Part shown: piece after piece, positions 5,426 through 14,862 of the stretch
Position numbering within the stretch: position 1 is the stretch's first letter
Layout of the letters: every line of letters starts with the position of its first letter
IMG/VR virus record: IMGVR_UViG_3300020439_000031
Location: 1 to 36,182 of that record
Direction: 5' to 3' (one strand)
DNA length: 36,182 bases
Source: a virus
Made by a program: the position numbers and the translations under genes
Notes under the pieces: generated by a model
The model's database searches: none
What the model was told of the DNA's origin: nothing
What the model saw: only the letters and a program-made list of their open reading frames with translations

Positions 5426-6418
5426 TTACGCTGCGTTTACGTCTGCAACGATACCATGTGCTTTTTGCGATGTGACTTGTAAGCCATATTCGCATGAAAT
5501 TAATCTGCGCTCTGACAAACCAGTTTTTGCAAGAGGTTCTTGCTTTGCTGTCTGTAGATAAGCAACTTCAGCATATGATGGGTCTAAGACAAATACATCT
5601 GGTGTATAGTCTACAGCGGTAACTGTTCTTACCCGCATGTGACGGTTTGGAACGATTTGGACTTCTCCGAAGTCGCTGATATATACGTCGATTGCAGCAT
5701 TCAATTTGCTGTCCTCGGCCTCTTTGTACCGTGTAGCGTTACCAGTAAAAGTAGAAATTTTCTGCTTTTGACCAGAACCACACATTACAATAGTTGGTGT
5801 AGCACCTGCGTTCCAACAATCAGCAATGACTCCTTTGAGAAGTGCTTCCGTTAATGGGCGTAGTGTTCCATCAGTTGCAGCTGCGTTAACAGAACCTGCT
5901 TCACCTGCGCCTGATGTTGTACCATTAGCACCACCTGCACCGCGAGATACGTTAGACGTTAGATATGCAGGTAAACCTGCAGTCTGTCTAGCTGTACCTG
6001 AAGCACCTGCGTTGCTCGCCACGTTATCAAGAAGCATTGCCTCCATATCACGCTTCAACTCGCTCAGTTTGTAAGCAACTTGTTTTGCAACTGTTTGTGC
6101 GTTTGCAACGCCATTAACCGCTTGGTTGGTAGAAGATACTTCGACCACTTTCGCTGAAATTTGCGTGTACGCACCTTTTCTTACGGCATTTGTAGGAGCA
6201 GTGTTTGCTATTCCTACGTCGCCCTCGATTTGGCGGTTGGCACCCGTTGCGGCAAGGTCAACTTCACTCCACTCGAAATAAGTGTTGTCAACGTTGCGTG
6301 TTCCAATAGTAGACATAAAAATAGTCTCTGTTGGGGTTATAGATGCCATTGCCTCAGATAAATCTTCTCTGATTGTTGTGACATCGTAAGTTTCGTTGGT
6401 ATTGGCTGAAACGGCCAT
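5426..6418 (-). CDS. Major capsid protein (SU10-type/DUF5309-like)
   Basis: A 330-residue protein with MAVSANTNETYDVTTIREDL at the start and characteristic segments such as SITPTETIFMSTIGTRNVDNT, resembling the SU10-type major capsid family with an HK97-like fold. It forms the icosahedral head. It has a good ribosome site (AAAGGAAAC) and follows the scaffold gene by 15 bp. A stable hairpin after its stop may protect the message. The position near the far end of the late operon, 23 kb downstream of the terminase genes, is unusual for a tailed phage. Confidence 0.9.
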   Translation of the reverse strand: MAVSANTNETYDVTTIREDLSEAMASITPTETIFMSTIGTRNVDNTYFEWSEVDLAATGANRQIEGDVGIANTAPTNAVRKGAYTQISAKVVEVSSTNQAVNGVANAQTVAKQVAYKLSELKRDMEAMLLDNVASNAGASGTARQTAGLPAYLTSNVSRGAGGANGTTSGAGEAGSVNAAATDGTLRPLTEALLKGVIADCWNAGATPTIVMCGSGQKQKISTFTGNATRYKEAEDSKLNAAIDVYISDFGEVQIVPNRHMRVRTVTAVDYTPDVFVLDPSYAEVAYLQTAKQEPLAKTGLSERRLISCEYGLQVTSQKAHGIVADVNAA

Positions 6419-6433
6419 GATAGTTTCCTTTCA

Positions 6434-7438
6434 CTATGACAAGAGATATTTAGCAACGTCATCGACGTTACCAGTTTTCTGCATATTAGAACGGACTATT
6501 TGTTGCTGTTTAACTTTATTAGCACTAGCTGATTTTTTGGCACCTGCTTTGACCATCGGTCTAGCTTTCTTAGTCTTCTCAACAACTTTTGTTTTTGAAT
6601 TTTTAAGTTTTTGGTACCTAACTGCATCGTGAATAATTTTAAATTCCCAACTATGCACTAAGTTACCTAATATTTCGCTCGGAACACCATAATGGTCTAC
6701 AACCACCTTTTGAATTTCATCCATCATTTCTTTACTTTTCTGAGGGTCTTTCAATTCTGGCATTTCTTCACGCAATAATTCGGCTTGCTGTTGTGCGTAT
6801 CGTTGTGTTTCTTCAGTTTGCACTTGCTGTCGTTTTTTTAATTGCTCTTCATAGTCACCCATAAAAGAATTATATTTTTCGACATCTTGACGATATTCCT
6901 CCATTGCTTCCAGGTATCCTAAAGGGTCACTAGCTTGTAGTTCCTTTGATGGCATAACTGGTTTTTGTGGAGCATCACCGTTTTCTAGCACTTGTACAAG
7001 TTCAGTTAATTTAGCTCGTTCTGCTTGCAATTCTTGGGTGGATTGCTCTAGTTCCTTTCTGACTTTAGCATTTTGTTCCATACCCTTTTGGATGTAATCT
7101 TGTCCCGCGGCATTTCGCTTTAGCTCCCCTAAGGTTGCCCTCTTTATTTCACCATCGCTTTTATACTCAAGTTCCATATCATCAGAGAGTTCTATGGGAA
7201 CGGCTGTATCCTCTTCTAGCTCATCCTCATCAGCAAGTTCTATTTCTTCAGCCTCATCGCTCTCGCTGATAGCGACATCCTCGTTCTCGGTAACTTCTTC
7301 AGTTTCTTCAGTCTCAATGTCTTGAGGTTCCTCTGTAACTGCCTCCACTACTTCACTTAGATTTTCTTCAGGCTTTGGTGGCTCTGTTATCATGTTTGCA
7401 ATATCTTCAAAGCTACCTGTGTTAGGTTCAGTCGTCAT
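6434..7438 (-). CDS. Capsid scaffolding protein
   Basis: A 334-residue protein with a very acidic N-terminal third (about residues 20-95, mostly E and D), a central helical coiled region (115-215, rich in Q, E and K), and a basic C-terminal tail (about 275-315). This charge pattern and the position between portal and capsid genes are typical of scaffolding proteins, which direct procapsid assembly and contact the capsid through a basic C-terminus. It overlaps the upstream gene by 4 bp (ATGA). Confidence 0.85.
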   Translation of the reverse strand: MTTEPNTGSFEDIANMITEPPKPEENLSEVVEAVTEEPQDIETEETEEVTENEDVAISESDEAEEIELADEDELEEDTAVPIELSDDMELEYKSDGEIKRATLGELKRNAAGQDYIQKGMEQNAKVRKELEQSTQELQAERAKLTELVQVLENGDAPQKPVMPSKELQASDPLGYLEAMEEYRQDVEKYNSFMGDYEEQLKKRQQVQTEETQRYAQQQAELLREEMPELKDPQKSKEMMDEIQKVVVDHYGVPSEILGNLVHSWEFKIIHDAVRYQKLKNSKTKVVEKTKKARPMVKAGAKKSASANKVKQQQIVRSNMQKTGNVDDVAKYLLS

Positions 7439-7677
7439 GACGGTGCCGTTCCTTTTCTTTCCATGAGTTTTTCAGCGTCTACATCCGCCCTTAATAAAAA
7501 CTCTATTTCATTTAACGCCCGATAAATGGCATGAGCATCCTCACGTTTTTCCACCTCTGACGCACTTGTATTCGCAATCAACCTTAATTGGTTTTCTCGC
7601 AAATCCTTTATAATGCCTTGAAATTCATCGTTATTTAATAAATTTCTGGCTCTAATAGCTCTCTTCTTGTAATCCAT
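7435..7677 (-). CDS. Small protein between portal and scaffold, 80 aa
   Basis: A helical, charged protein (MDYKKRAIRARNLLNNDEF at the start). It overlaps the portal gene by 26 bp and the scaffold gene by 4 bp. Small proteins in this slot are common in podoviruses and are probably head-assembly factors, but no family was firmly recognised. Conserved-looking central helix EKREDAHAIYRALNEIEFL. Confidence 0.65.
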   Translation of the reverse strand: MDYKKRAIRARNLLNNDEFQGIIKDLRENQLRLIANTSASEVEKREDAHAIYRALNEIEFLLRADVDAEKLMERKGTAPS

Positions 7678-9796
7678 TCATCATTTCTTCATTATGCGGT
7701 CTTACTTTATCTTGCTCGCTTTTTATAAATTGCGTGTCAACTGCTTGAGCATATTTTCCTTCTATTTCAGCAACACGGAGCATAAGCTGCTGAACAAGCT
7801 CATCACGCTGCAAATCGTCTTTCATAGCAAGTTCATGCATTTTCATATCTTTATCACTTGCATGTTTCTGTGCATCTAACTGTATTTTTGCTAAATCAAC
7901 CTGCGCTTTTGTTTGTGTTTTCATTGCTTCAGTTGCCATAAACGCTTGTTGTGGGTCGCCCTGAGGCTGCAGCGATGCCATTTGTGCTTGTCTTTGTGCT
8001 GCTTGCTCACGTTTTTTCTGAATTAATTCTTTTTCACTATCCATAGTAACAGGCAAATAATATCTGTCGCTATTTCTTAAACCAACTGATGCTAATAAAT
8101 CTGTTAAGGTGTTTCTAACATTAGTCATTGTTACAAGACCATTTTCAACACCATATTGCTGCCACACTGACATTTGCATTTGAAGCGTTTCACGCAATAC
8201 TGCAGCTTTTTGTGATTCCTGACCAGTACCTATACCAACATTTACAATCATGTCAGCATCAGCATTCCAACTTCTTGGGTCAACAGTTACAAATTCGTTA
8301 TTTAATCTTATTATTTCTTCGCGGTCAGCATTACTTATTATGCAGTTTGCAATAAGCTTAAACAGTCTTTTCATACCGCCTTCAGCTAAATTTCTTGCAA
8401 TAACTTCAGCTTGACCTGCGGCTGCTTGCATAGTGGCAGCAATGGCTGTTGCACTAGCTGATTGTAAAACATTTGCATCAAGACCCTGTGATGCTTTACT
8501 TACTCCAGTTTTGTTTTCTACTAAGCTATCAAAATACTGTAATGCAGGAAGCGTAGAACCTGCAGTAAATGGAACGACTTGCTCACGAATAGCTCCAGAC
8601 TGTTTTACTCTGACAATTCTGCCTATTTCATTGTTAAGCAAATCATCGACTGAAACCTGACCATCAATTATTTCAAGTCCTGGATTATTTGTTAAGGCAA
8701 CATTGTCTAAAACACCTCTAAGCATTGATGTTGCTGCATCTTGGTCGTCCATAACTAAATCAACCAAGCTACTGCCAAAAAATGCATGAGGTTCAGGGTC
8801 AACTTCAAAAATTGCAAAAGGCACATCTTCTGCCAACTCGCACGACAAAACTTTGTAACTAGAACCGCCTAAAATAAACCTATACATCGCGGGTTTACCA
8901 GTGCCTTCTTTATCAAGCTTCATATAGGCTTCTGTTACAACAACCTTGCGACTTGTTGGGTCAGCACTTTCATCTTCGTCCTCATCAACAGCGTAATTTC
9001 TACGTTCAAACTCGCTTTCAGCTTCAAATGTTGCCATATTGCCTTGCAGATTGTGTACCTCTTCGTGGTCAAAGCCCATTTCTAACAAGTCGGCTATTGT
9101 CATGTCAGTACGATGACCAATTACGAAAAAGTCATCTATACTCCTGGCGTTTCTATCAACGAAAAACTCTTCAGGCGGTATTGATGTTATAGAAATGTCA
9201 CCAGATGTTATTTCACGGCTAATTTTAACATCATGCCTAATTTCTTCAATTTCCAAACCCTCTTCACTTAATGATGCTTCAGAGTTTTTTGTATGCTCAA
9301 GGATAGTTATTTCATCAGGCTCAACTAAAAAATTAAACTCATCGTCGCTTAAATTATGCAACTCATGAATTTCGCTTTTTGTTGTGTCTTCAAACATAAC
9401 TTTTGCGATACCTGTTTTTTTAACCATCGCGTCTTGGAAAACATCGTTTAGCAGCCTATAACCGTTATTTTGCATAAACTTATAGTTTGCATATTTTGTC
9501 ATTTGTTCACATACGTCTATATCTTCAGGCATACGCGGAACAAATTCGACTACGTTTTCAGTGCTTAGAAAAACGCGCTGTATTGCAGGTTTTAAACTTT
9601 TGACTACTTCCCTGCATTTAGTTGCAACAACCCTTGAGCGGCCTTCTTCGTAGCCTATATCAACCTCACCATCGTAATATCGTTGAGATTTAATTCTAGG
9701 CTCTTCAATTTCAGCCTCAATAAAATCAACAGCATCCTCTACAGCTTTTTGTATAATGCCCTCAACTGTTTCATCGTCCATTGCCTCAAGTTTCAT
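7652..9796 (-). CDS. Portal protein (P22-like large portal class)
   Basis: A 714-residue protein with the typical portal N-terminus (FIEAEIEEPRIKSQRYYDGE, GRSRVVATKCREVVKSLKP) and the stretch DDQDAATSMLRGVLDNVA. The last 150 residues (from about 590) are glutamine- and alanine-rich helix, like the barrel/crown region of large portals. It forms the dodecameric ring at one vertex through which DNA is packaged and ejected. The ribosome site GGTGGAG is good. It is followed by a small protein, scaffold and capsid. Confidence 0.92.
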   Translation of the reverse strand: MKLEAMDDETVEGIIQKAVEDAVDFIEAEIEEPRIKSQRYYDGEVDIGYEEGRSRVVATKCREVVKSLKPAIQRVFLSTENVVEFVPRMPEDIDVCEQMTKYANYKFMQNNGYRLLNDVFQDAMVKKTGIAKVMFEDTTKSEIHELHNLSDDEFNFLVEPDEITILEHTKNSEASLSEEGLEIEEIRHDVKISREITSGDISITSIPPEEFFVDRNARSIDDFFVIGHRTDMTIADLLEMGFDHEEVHNLQGNMATFEAESEFERRNYAVDEDEDESADPTSRKVVVTEAYMKLDKEGTGKPAMYRFILGGSSYKVLSCELAEDVPFAIFEVDPEPHAFFGSSLVDLVMDDQDAATSMLRGVLDNVALTNNPGLEIIDGQVSVDDLLNNEIGRIVRVKQSGAIREQVVPFTAGSTLPALQYFDSLVENKTGVSKASQGLDANVLQSASATAIAATMQAAAGQAEVIARNLAEGGMKRLFKLIANCIISNADREEIIRLNNEFVTVDPRSWNADADMIVNVGIGTGQESQKAAVLRETLQMQMSVWQQYGVENGLVTMTNVRNTLTDLLASVGLRNSDRYYLPVTMDSEKELIQKKREQAAQRQAQMASLQPQGDPQQAFMATEAMKTQTKAQVDLAKIQLDAQKHASDKDMKMHELAMKDDLQRDELVQQLMLRVAEIEGKYAQAVDTQFIKSEQDKVRPHNEEMMNGLQEESY

Positions 9797-9800
9797 TTTT

Positions 9801-11615
9801 TTACTCCACCGACATTCTTGCGCCTTGTTGTGCAGCTAACAATCTTATAATTTCTTGTGCTTCTGGCGACCCAATTTCACTACCTTGCGCTAGTTTTTGC
9901 AGTGGTCCCATATCATTTTGTGCAGCCTTGTTTACCGCCCTTAAAAACCTTTGACTTGTAAGAGCATAACTAGCTCCTGTTAATACAGTTCCTAAAATAC
10001 CCGCCAATATGACTTGACCTGTTAGAGCACCACCTAAAACAAGGCTACCTGTTAAAGCTACCTGACCAGACCTTGACACGTTTGTTTCTAGACCCGCTAA
10101 ATTTGCTCGTTTTAAGATTTTTGTTAAATCGTCTAAATCTTTTGCCTTTTCGCCAAACATTACTCTTTTTGCATCTGGCTGTATTTTTTCTAAATTAGTA
10201 GCAAATGTTTTTATTGAAAACTCTTGGCCTGTTGCCCTTACCCCCGCATTAGGGTTGCCAAGCTCGTTTATCATTGTTGCTGTAAAATTGTCAAACTCTT
10301 CTTTTGGCAGTGCCTTTTTAATTTGTGCAATTTTTGTAGTGCTTTGTTTTGCATTACCCGCTAGTAAAGTTCGTGTAACTGCATTATATGCCCCTTGGCT
10401 GTTTTCAGCCTTCATAATGTCTTTTAACGCATCGTCAATCAAAGTCATTCTTTTTGAAGTGTAATCGTTTGCTCTTTGCCATGCTGTCATAGCATCTTTA
10501 CCTTTAGCCGACGCTGCCGCTTTCATATCTAGCGTTAAGGCTTTGTAAATTCTGTCAACATTTTCTTGGCCAATGGTTTTTGTAATTTCACCCGCAGGAT
10601 TTTTAATATTTTCACCAAAACGTGTTCTTAATGTTTTTAGTGTTTTGTAATCAACGCCTGATTGTAAGTCTTTTAATATATCGTCAAAACTACTATAACC
10701 TATAAAGTCTCGAAGTGCCGTTTTACCAGACGCCGCACCTGACAGTTCCTCAAAAAGCTTGTTTGTATTTGTTGTCACAACAGGCGTTTCTGGCGGTATA
10801 AATTTATCAACTTTATTATAAAGTGCTGTTTGTGTTTTTCTAAATTTATTGCCAAAGGCTTCGGCTCCTAATTTTAAATCTCTGCCTGCCTCTTCCATTG
10901 TTTTGATTGTGCCAGTATTTTCAGCTATGTCTGATGCTACTTTTTGCGCTTGGTCTATTATTTTGTCTTTGCTTTTAGAAATAAAACCACCGCTTATTGG
11001 GTTAGCTTCTAACGTGCTTTCGAGTATAGCTTGCGGCCTACCAAACATTCCAAGGTTTGGATATATACCTAAGTCTGCCGCACTTTTAGCATCTTCCATA
11101 CGTTGTGTCATAGCACCAATTGGTCTAGCACCTTTGACATCACCAACTGCAACTTGCCGACCTAATCTACTAACTCCGCTAGTAACACCTGACGTTGGGT
11201 TTATTGGTATTTCTAAACCCATCATTGTATCTCTAGCTAATTTTCTTTCTTGTGTTTTGTCACCACCTAATTCACCTACAAGACCTGCAAAAGCAGAGAA
11301 CGGCAATGCTACAGCTGATAATGCTGTCATGCCCGCATCGCCTGCTCTTTCTGCAACGCTTCTATTAGGCGCAATGGTTTGCCCTGCATAGTAATTTAGT
11401 GCTTGCCTTGGGTTTTCAGTTGCTTTTGCAATAGTATCGCCAAATCTTTCACGATATTCAGGGTTAGGTGAACCACTGTCAAATGCACTTGGCACCATTT
11501 TGTCTAAGTTTTGTTTCGCTAGATATGCCTCAAGTTTTTTTGCTGCTAGTTTCCTATTAGGAGCATCGACAGAATAATTTACACCCGCAACATCATCAAA
11601 ATTAAATTTGGGCAT
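9801..11615 (-). CDS. Internal virion / DNA ejection protein, 604 aa
   Basis: A large, mostly helical protein rich in A, K, T and G, with a hydrophobic glycine-rich segment near residues 520-555 (GQVALTGSLVLGGALTGQVI onward) that could insert into a membrane. It lies next to the muramidase-containing protein and the portal, where podoviruses keep proteins ejected with the DNA to build the trans-envelope channel. No enzymatic motif. Start ATG overlaps the preceding stop and has GTGGAG upstream. Role inferred from context. Confidence 0.75.
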   Translation of the reverse strand: MPKFNFDDVAGVNYSVDAPNRKLAAKKLEAYLAKQNLDKMVPSAFDSGSPNPEYRERFGDTIAKATENPRQALNYYAGQTIAPNRSVAERAGDAGMTALSAVALPFSAFAGLVGELGGDKTQERKLARDTMMGLEIPINPTSGVTSGVSRLGRQVAVGDVKGARPIGAMTQRMEDAKSAADLGIYPNLGMFGRPQAILESTLEANPISGGFISKSKDKIIDQAQKVASDIAENTGTIKTMEEAGRDLKLGAEAFGNKFRKTQTALYNKVDKFIPPETPVVTTNTNKLFEELSGAASGKTALRDFIGYSSFDDILKDLQSGVDYKTLKTLRTRFGENIKNPAGEITKTIGQENVDRIYKALTLDMKAAASAKGKDAMTAWQRANDYTSKRMTLIDDALKDIMKAENSQGAYNAVTRTLLAGNAKQSTTKIAQIKKALPKEEFDNFTATMINELGNPNAGVRATGQEFSIKTFATNLEKIQPDAKRVMFGEKAKDLDDLTKILKRANLAGLETNVSRSGQVALTGSLVLGGALTGQVILAGILGTVLTGASYALTSQRFLRAVNKAAQNDMGPLQKLAQGSEIGSPEAQEIIRLLAAQQGARMSVE

Positions 11616-13144
11616 TAATCTATCTCCACTCTATTAACTTCTGGCTGTGTTGTATCTGTGCTAGCGTTAGAGTTAAACGGTGTTACTCGCTGAGTCTGAG
11701 TTTCAACAGGGCTATCAATTTGCACATCTATTGTTTGCGCTGCTTGTCTTTCCGCAATATTTAGGTAGTCGCTCAACCTTTGTTGAAGCGCATTTAAATT
11801 ACGTATAAAACTATCGACACTTTGCACCCTTGTTAAGTTTCCAAGGCCTTCGATTGCTATTTGTAATTCGTCTTTGGTAATAGCACCCGCACCTCTCAAA
11901 CTTTGATATGCTTGCGTTCCAACTAAACCCGATAGACTATCAATGTCAGTTATCAAATCAATTTGTTGTTGGTTGAAGACTTTTCCTTTTATTCCTTCTT
12001 TTGGTATAACGCCCCTAACAGAGCCAAGAATCATTGGCAGAACATTGCGTTGTTCTTTTATTCTATCAATTAATACAAATGCAGCATTTGTGTCCACTCT
12101 AGCTTTTTCTATTGCGCCTTGAGCGGTAACTTTTTCCTTACTTTTCTCTTCAGCCATTACATTTTCTTCAACTTCTGCAGCAATATTTTTATCTATGGTG
12201 TAAACCACGTCACCAGTTTGTTTATCCATAAAGCCCCACTTAGTACCAAGGTCTACTTTATCGTAACCTTTTGTATTTAATTTGAAACCTTTTGGTAATT
12301 TTGTAATTTTTATGTTGCCTCCACTGCCCAACTGCAGGAGCTGTTTTTCGCCTGTTTCTTCGTTAACTATAATTTGTGGAGTTAATGAATAGTTTTCGTC
12401 TGGGTCACCTTTTGTTGCCTTAAACCAATCTTCATACATTTGTTTAGGGTCTAATCCTGCATCTATTCCGTCTGCAAAAATTTCCCCACCTTCCTGGCTT
12501 CTCAAATATGCTGCCGTCCTGTTGGCAATATTTTTTGTCCGCAATCTGGTCATATCAGCGTTCGCAAGAGCTAATTGATTTCTTCCTATTTGACCTCTAC
12601 TTAATGATGCCAGTGCAAGTCGGGTTCTTGGGTCTCTCAAAAATGGCATTAAACCTTTTTGTTGCGGCTGCATACCTAAATTTTGCATAAGAGGGCTTGC
12701 CATCCCCGAACTCATATTCATTGTTTGATTATTTGGTAATGCCATCGACTTTATTTCCTTTTGTCCTCTCGGTCCCTTGTAACCTTCCCATGCATCAACG
12801 CCCTGTGTGTTAAAAATATACCGTCCTATTTTATCTTGTAAACTTTTACTAAACTTTTCATCGCCACTTAAATTTAAATCTTCTTTTGCTTGTCTTAATG
12901 TTTTGCCTACAACCTGATAGGCTCCGACTGGTGTTGATATTGTACCTTTGTTATTTGCACTAACGTAATTTGCATATGCACCTCTTGGATTAGTAAAATT
13001 TAACACCTCATCAAGGGTCATGTCCGTCAATTTTATATCACTGAATAAGCCATCCTTTCTGTTTTGGTAGTTAAATAAAGCATTATAATCACCGCCGCTC
13101 TCACCTGCAAAAATGTATGGCTGTGCTTGCTCAAAAGTTATCAT
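11615..13144 (-). CDS. Ejection protein with N-terminal muramidase/lytic domain, 509 aa
   Basis: The first 130 residues (FAGESGGDYNALFNYQNR, then KLTDMTLDEVLNFTNPRGAY, TPVGAYQVVGKTLRQAKEDL and YIFNTQGVDAWEGYKG) look like a lysozyme/transglycosylase-type domain, with E15 as the likely catalytic acid. It would open a local hole in peptidoglycan during DNA entry. The remaining part is helical and structural. It lies between other internal virion genes; this arrangement matches ejectosome proteins. The lytic domain is well supported by pattern; exact bond specificity is not known. Confidence 0.85.
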   Translation of the reverse strand: MITFEQAQPYIFAGESGGDYNALFNYQNRKDGLFSDIKLTDMTLDEVLNFTNPRGAYANYVSANNKGTISTPVGAYQVVGKTLRQAKEDLNLSGDEKFSKSLQDKIGRYIFNTQGVDAWEGYKGPRGQKEIKSMALPNNQTMNMSSGMASPLMQNLGMQPQQKGLMPFLRDPRTRLALASLSRGQIGRNQLALANADMTRLRTKNIANRTAAYLRSQEGGEIFADGIDAGLDPKQMYEDWFKATKGDPDENYSLTPQIIVNEETGEKQLLQLGSGGNIKITKLPKGFKLNTKGYDKVDLGTKWGFMDKQTGDVVYTIDKNIAAEVEENVMAEEKSKEKVTAQGAIEKARVDTNAAFVLIDRIKEQRNVLPMILGSVRGVIPKEGIKGKVFNQQQIDLITDIDSLSGLVGTQAYQSLRGAGAITKDELQIAIEGLGNLTRVQSVDSFIRNLNALQQRLSDYLNIAERQAAQTIDVQIDSPVETQTQRVTPFNSNASTDTTQPEVNRVEID

Positions 13145-13147
13145 TTA

Positions 13148-13783
13148 CTATCCAAACAATGAATAACCTGCAGGCAAACTGCCAATACTTGTTAAAATAT
13201 CAAACAGTCCAGGCTTTTCTCCTTCAACAACTGTATCACTAGGAAGCGTGTTAAATAAACCTGCATAAATAGCTAATGCTTCCTCTGGGTAGCCTAATTT
13301 TGATAATGTTTCTGCTCTAGCAGCATCAAGCAACTGCTGTTCGTCTCTTCTTGCACTATCAGAAAGTCTTTGCTGTTCACGCATACCAGTTAAGCCTTGC
13401 CCAAACATTTGTGAACCTAAACCAGTTAAACCTGATGCCCCTGTTGATTGAGCATTTTGTGCAAACTGATTTGCTCTGTCAAAACCTTGCTGCCTTGCTT
13501 TTGCTGCTATGTCGCCAAAATTTTTGTCATATTCAGAGGACAACAATGCATTTTGGATACCTTGCCGTGAACCACCGAAAGCCCCTGCAGCGTTAGCTTC
13601 TTGACCTAAGCTGTTCATAGCCATTTGACGACTTTGCTCCATATCATTCCGAGTTCTATCAATTACGTCGTCGATGTAAGGATTCATATAATCTAAATAG
13701 GAACTCTGAGCCATATTTCCGTATGTATTTACTGCAGTATTTTGTGCGTTCATCGCAGTATCAAATATGTTGTCGCCTATCAT
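13148..13783 (-). CDS. Internal virion protein, 211 aa
   Basis: An Ala/Gln/Asn-rich helical protein (NSLGQEANAAGAFGGSRQGI, AKARQQGFDRANQFAQNAQS) with a hydrophobic C-terminal end. The composition is like P22 gp7/T7 gp14-type ejection proteins, which are small, helical and membrane-active. It is flanked by genes for the muramidase-containing ejection protein and another unassigned virion protein. Start has GGAGGTGG upstream and overlaps the neighbouring stop by 4 bp. Role by context. Confidence 0.7.
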   Translation of the reverse strand: MIGDNIFDTAMNAQNTAVNTYGNMAQSSYLDYMNPYIDDVIDRTRNDMEQSRQMAMNSLGQEANAAGAFGGSRQGIQNALLSSEYDKNFGDIAAKARQQGFDRANQFAQNAQSTGASGLTGLGSQMFGQGLTGMREQQRLSDSARRDEQQLLDAARAETLSKLGYPEEALAIYAGLFNTLPSDTVVEGEKPGLFDILTSIGSLPAGYSLFG

Positions 13784-14463
13784 TTGCCACCTCCGAAAAA
13801 CCTGCTTACATCGTCTCTAACTGTGCTGTACATATTAGATAAATCTTTACCAATTTTGTTAATATGGTCGCTTAGAGTATAATCAAAGGGATTATCATCT
13901 CGCCTTTTATACCCCGCCGCCTTCGCAATACTTGGGTCAACTTGTCCACTATTATAACCAACTGATACAATGTCGCCGTTATCATTTTGACCGTAATAAA
14001 GACGTGTTTCTGGGCTTTTGTCGTTTTTAGAATAATCAGTTCTATTATGCCCTGCTAATGGGTCAAGTGTTCTATTGCCTCTACGTCTTCGACCTGAAGT
14101 AGATGCAGGTGCAGCTGATGCTGTAGCTCTATTTATAAGTTCATTATATAACGATGGGTTTGCTGCTGCAAATGCAGCTTCTATATCTTTTTGATAAGGT
14201 TCGCTTGAATATACATTCATTCCACCAATATCTACGGTTGGCAAATCTGGTCGTGCAACGGTGTCAAGACCTAGTGCAGCGAGCAAATTATTACCGCCAC
14301 TGTACGATGTTTCTGGAGTAACAGCATAATATTTAGGAACGCTTATCGGCCCACGCTCATAATTTTCCATCATTTTTTCAAGAATAAAATTAGTAGCTGC
14401 GCGTGACCTATCGTCCATACGCGATTGCTCTGGTGTTCCTAACAAAAAATCAAAAATACTCAT
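13780..14463 (-). CDS. Putative minor virion protein, 227 aa
   Basis: Begins MSIFDFLLGTPEQSRMDDRS, a hydrophobic opening often seen in internal virion proteins. The middle part has a serine/arginine-rich linker (STSGRRRRGNRTLDPL), and the C-terminus is acidic-basic mixed, ending DDVSRFFGGGK. Good ribosome site GGAG. It sits in the ejection-protein block, so a virion role is likely, but no family is recognised. Confidence 0.6.
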   Translation of the reverse strand: MSIFDFLLGTPEQSRMDDRSRAATNFILEKMMENYERGPISVPKYYAVTPETSYSGGNNLLAALGLDTVARPDLPTVDIGGMNVYSSEPYQKDIEAAFAAANPSLYNELINRATASAAPASTSGRRRRGNRTLDPLAGHNRTDYSKNDKSPETRLYYGQNDNGDIVSVGYNSGQVDPSIAKAAGYKRRDDNPFDYTLSDHINKIGKDLSNMYSTVRDDVSRFFGGGK

Positions 14464-14514
14464 TGGACGTCTCCATTTATCACTCTATAGCACATTTTTT
14501 ATTTATTTACACCC

Positions 14515-14862
14515 CTAGTACGTTGTTAAATTAGCACGTTTCCAAATTGCTGTAGAGCCATCATAATTTGCAGTGCAGATATAAATATAATTAGTGTCCC
14601 ATGCTATCATTCCAGTTACATCACCTGTTGACCCTGTGCTTGACGAAGGTGTTGTTTGTTTCATAGCTAATTGTTTAAATTCATTTTGCGCAGAAACAAC
14701 AGGATAGTTTTTATCTTCGTCCCATAAAAATATACCGTTTTCGCTTGGATTATCTTCAGCCGACTTAAAAAATATTTTTCCTAAATTGCTGTTTAAAAAT
14801 AAATTTAACTGCCTCCCCCACTGTCGTATGTCGGGGCCAATAAGAGGTGACCTAACAGGCAT
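14515..14862 (-). CDS. Small tail/fibre-associated protein, 115 aa
   Basis: Contains MPVRSPLIGPDIRQWGRQLN and a beta-rich C-terminal part (TGMIAWDTNYIYICTANYD). The latter resembles short fibre-tip or fibre-attachment segments in marine phages. It has an AGGAGG ribosome site and its start overlaps the stop of the giant tail gene. Likely virion component; role inferred from context and composition. Confidence 0.6.
   Translation of the reverse strand: MPVRSPLIGPDIRQWGRQLNLFLNSNLGKIFFKSAEDNPSENGIFLWDEDKNYPVVSAQNEFKQLAMKQTTPSSSTGSTGDVTGMIAWDTNYIYICTANYDGSTAIWKRANLTTY

Noticed and set aside
10849-11391. A 180-codon plus-strand open frame inside the ejection protein gene
   Set aside because: Lies fully antisense to a well-supported long gene, has no ribosome site or recognisable motif, and its composition is that of a shadow frame.
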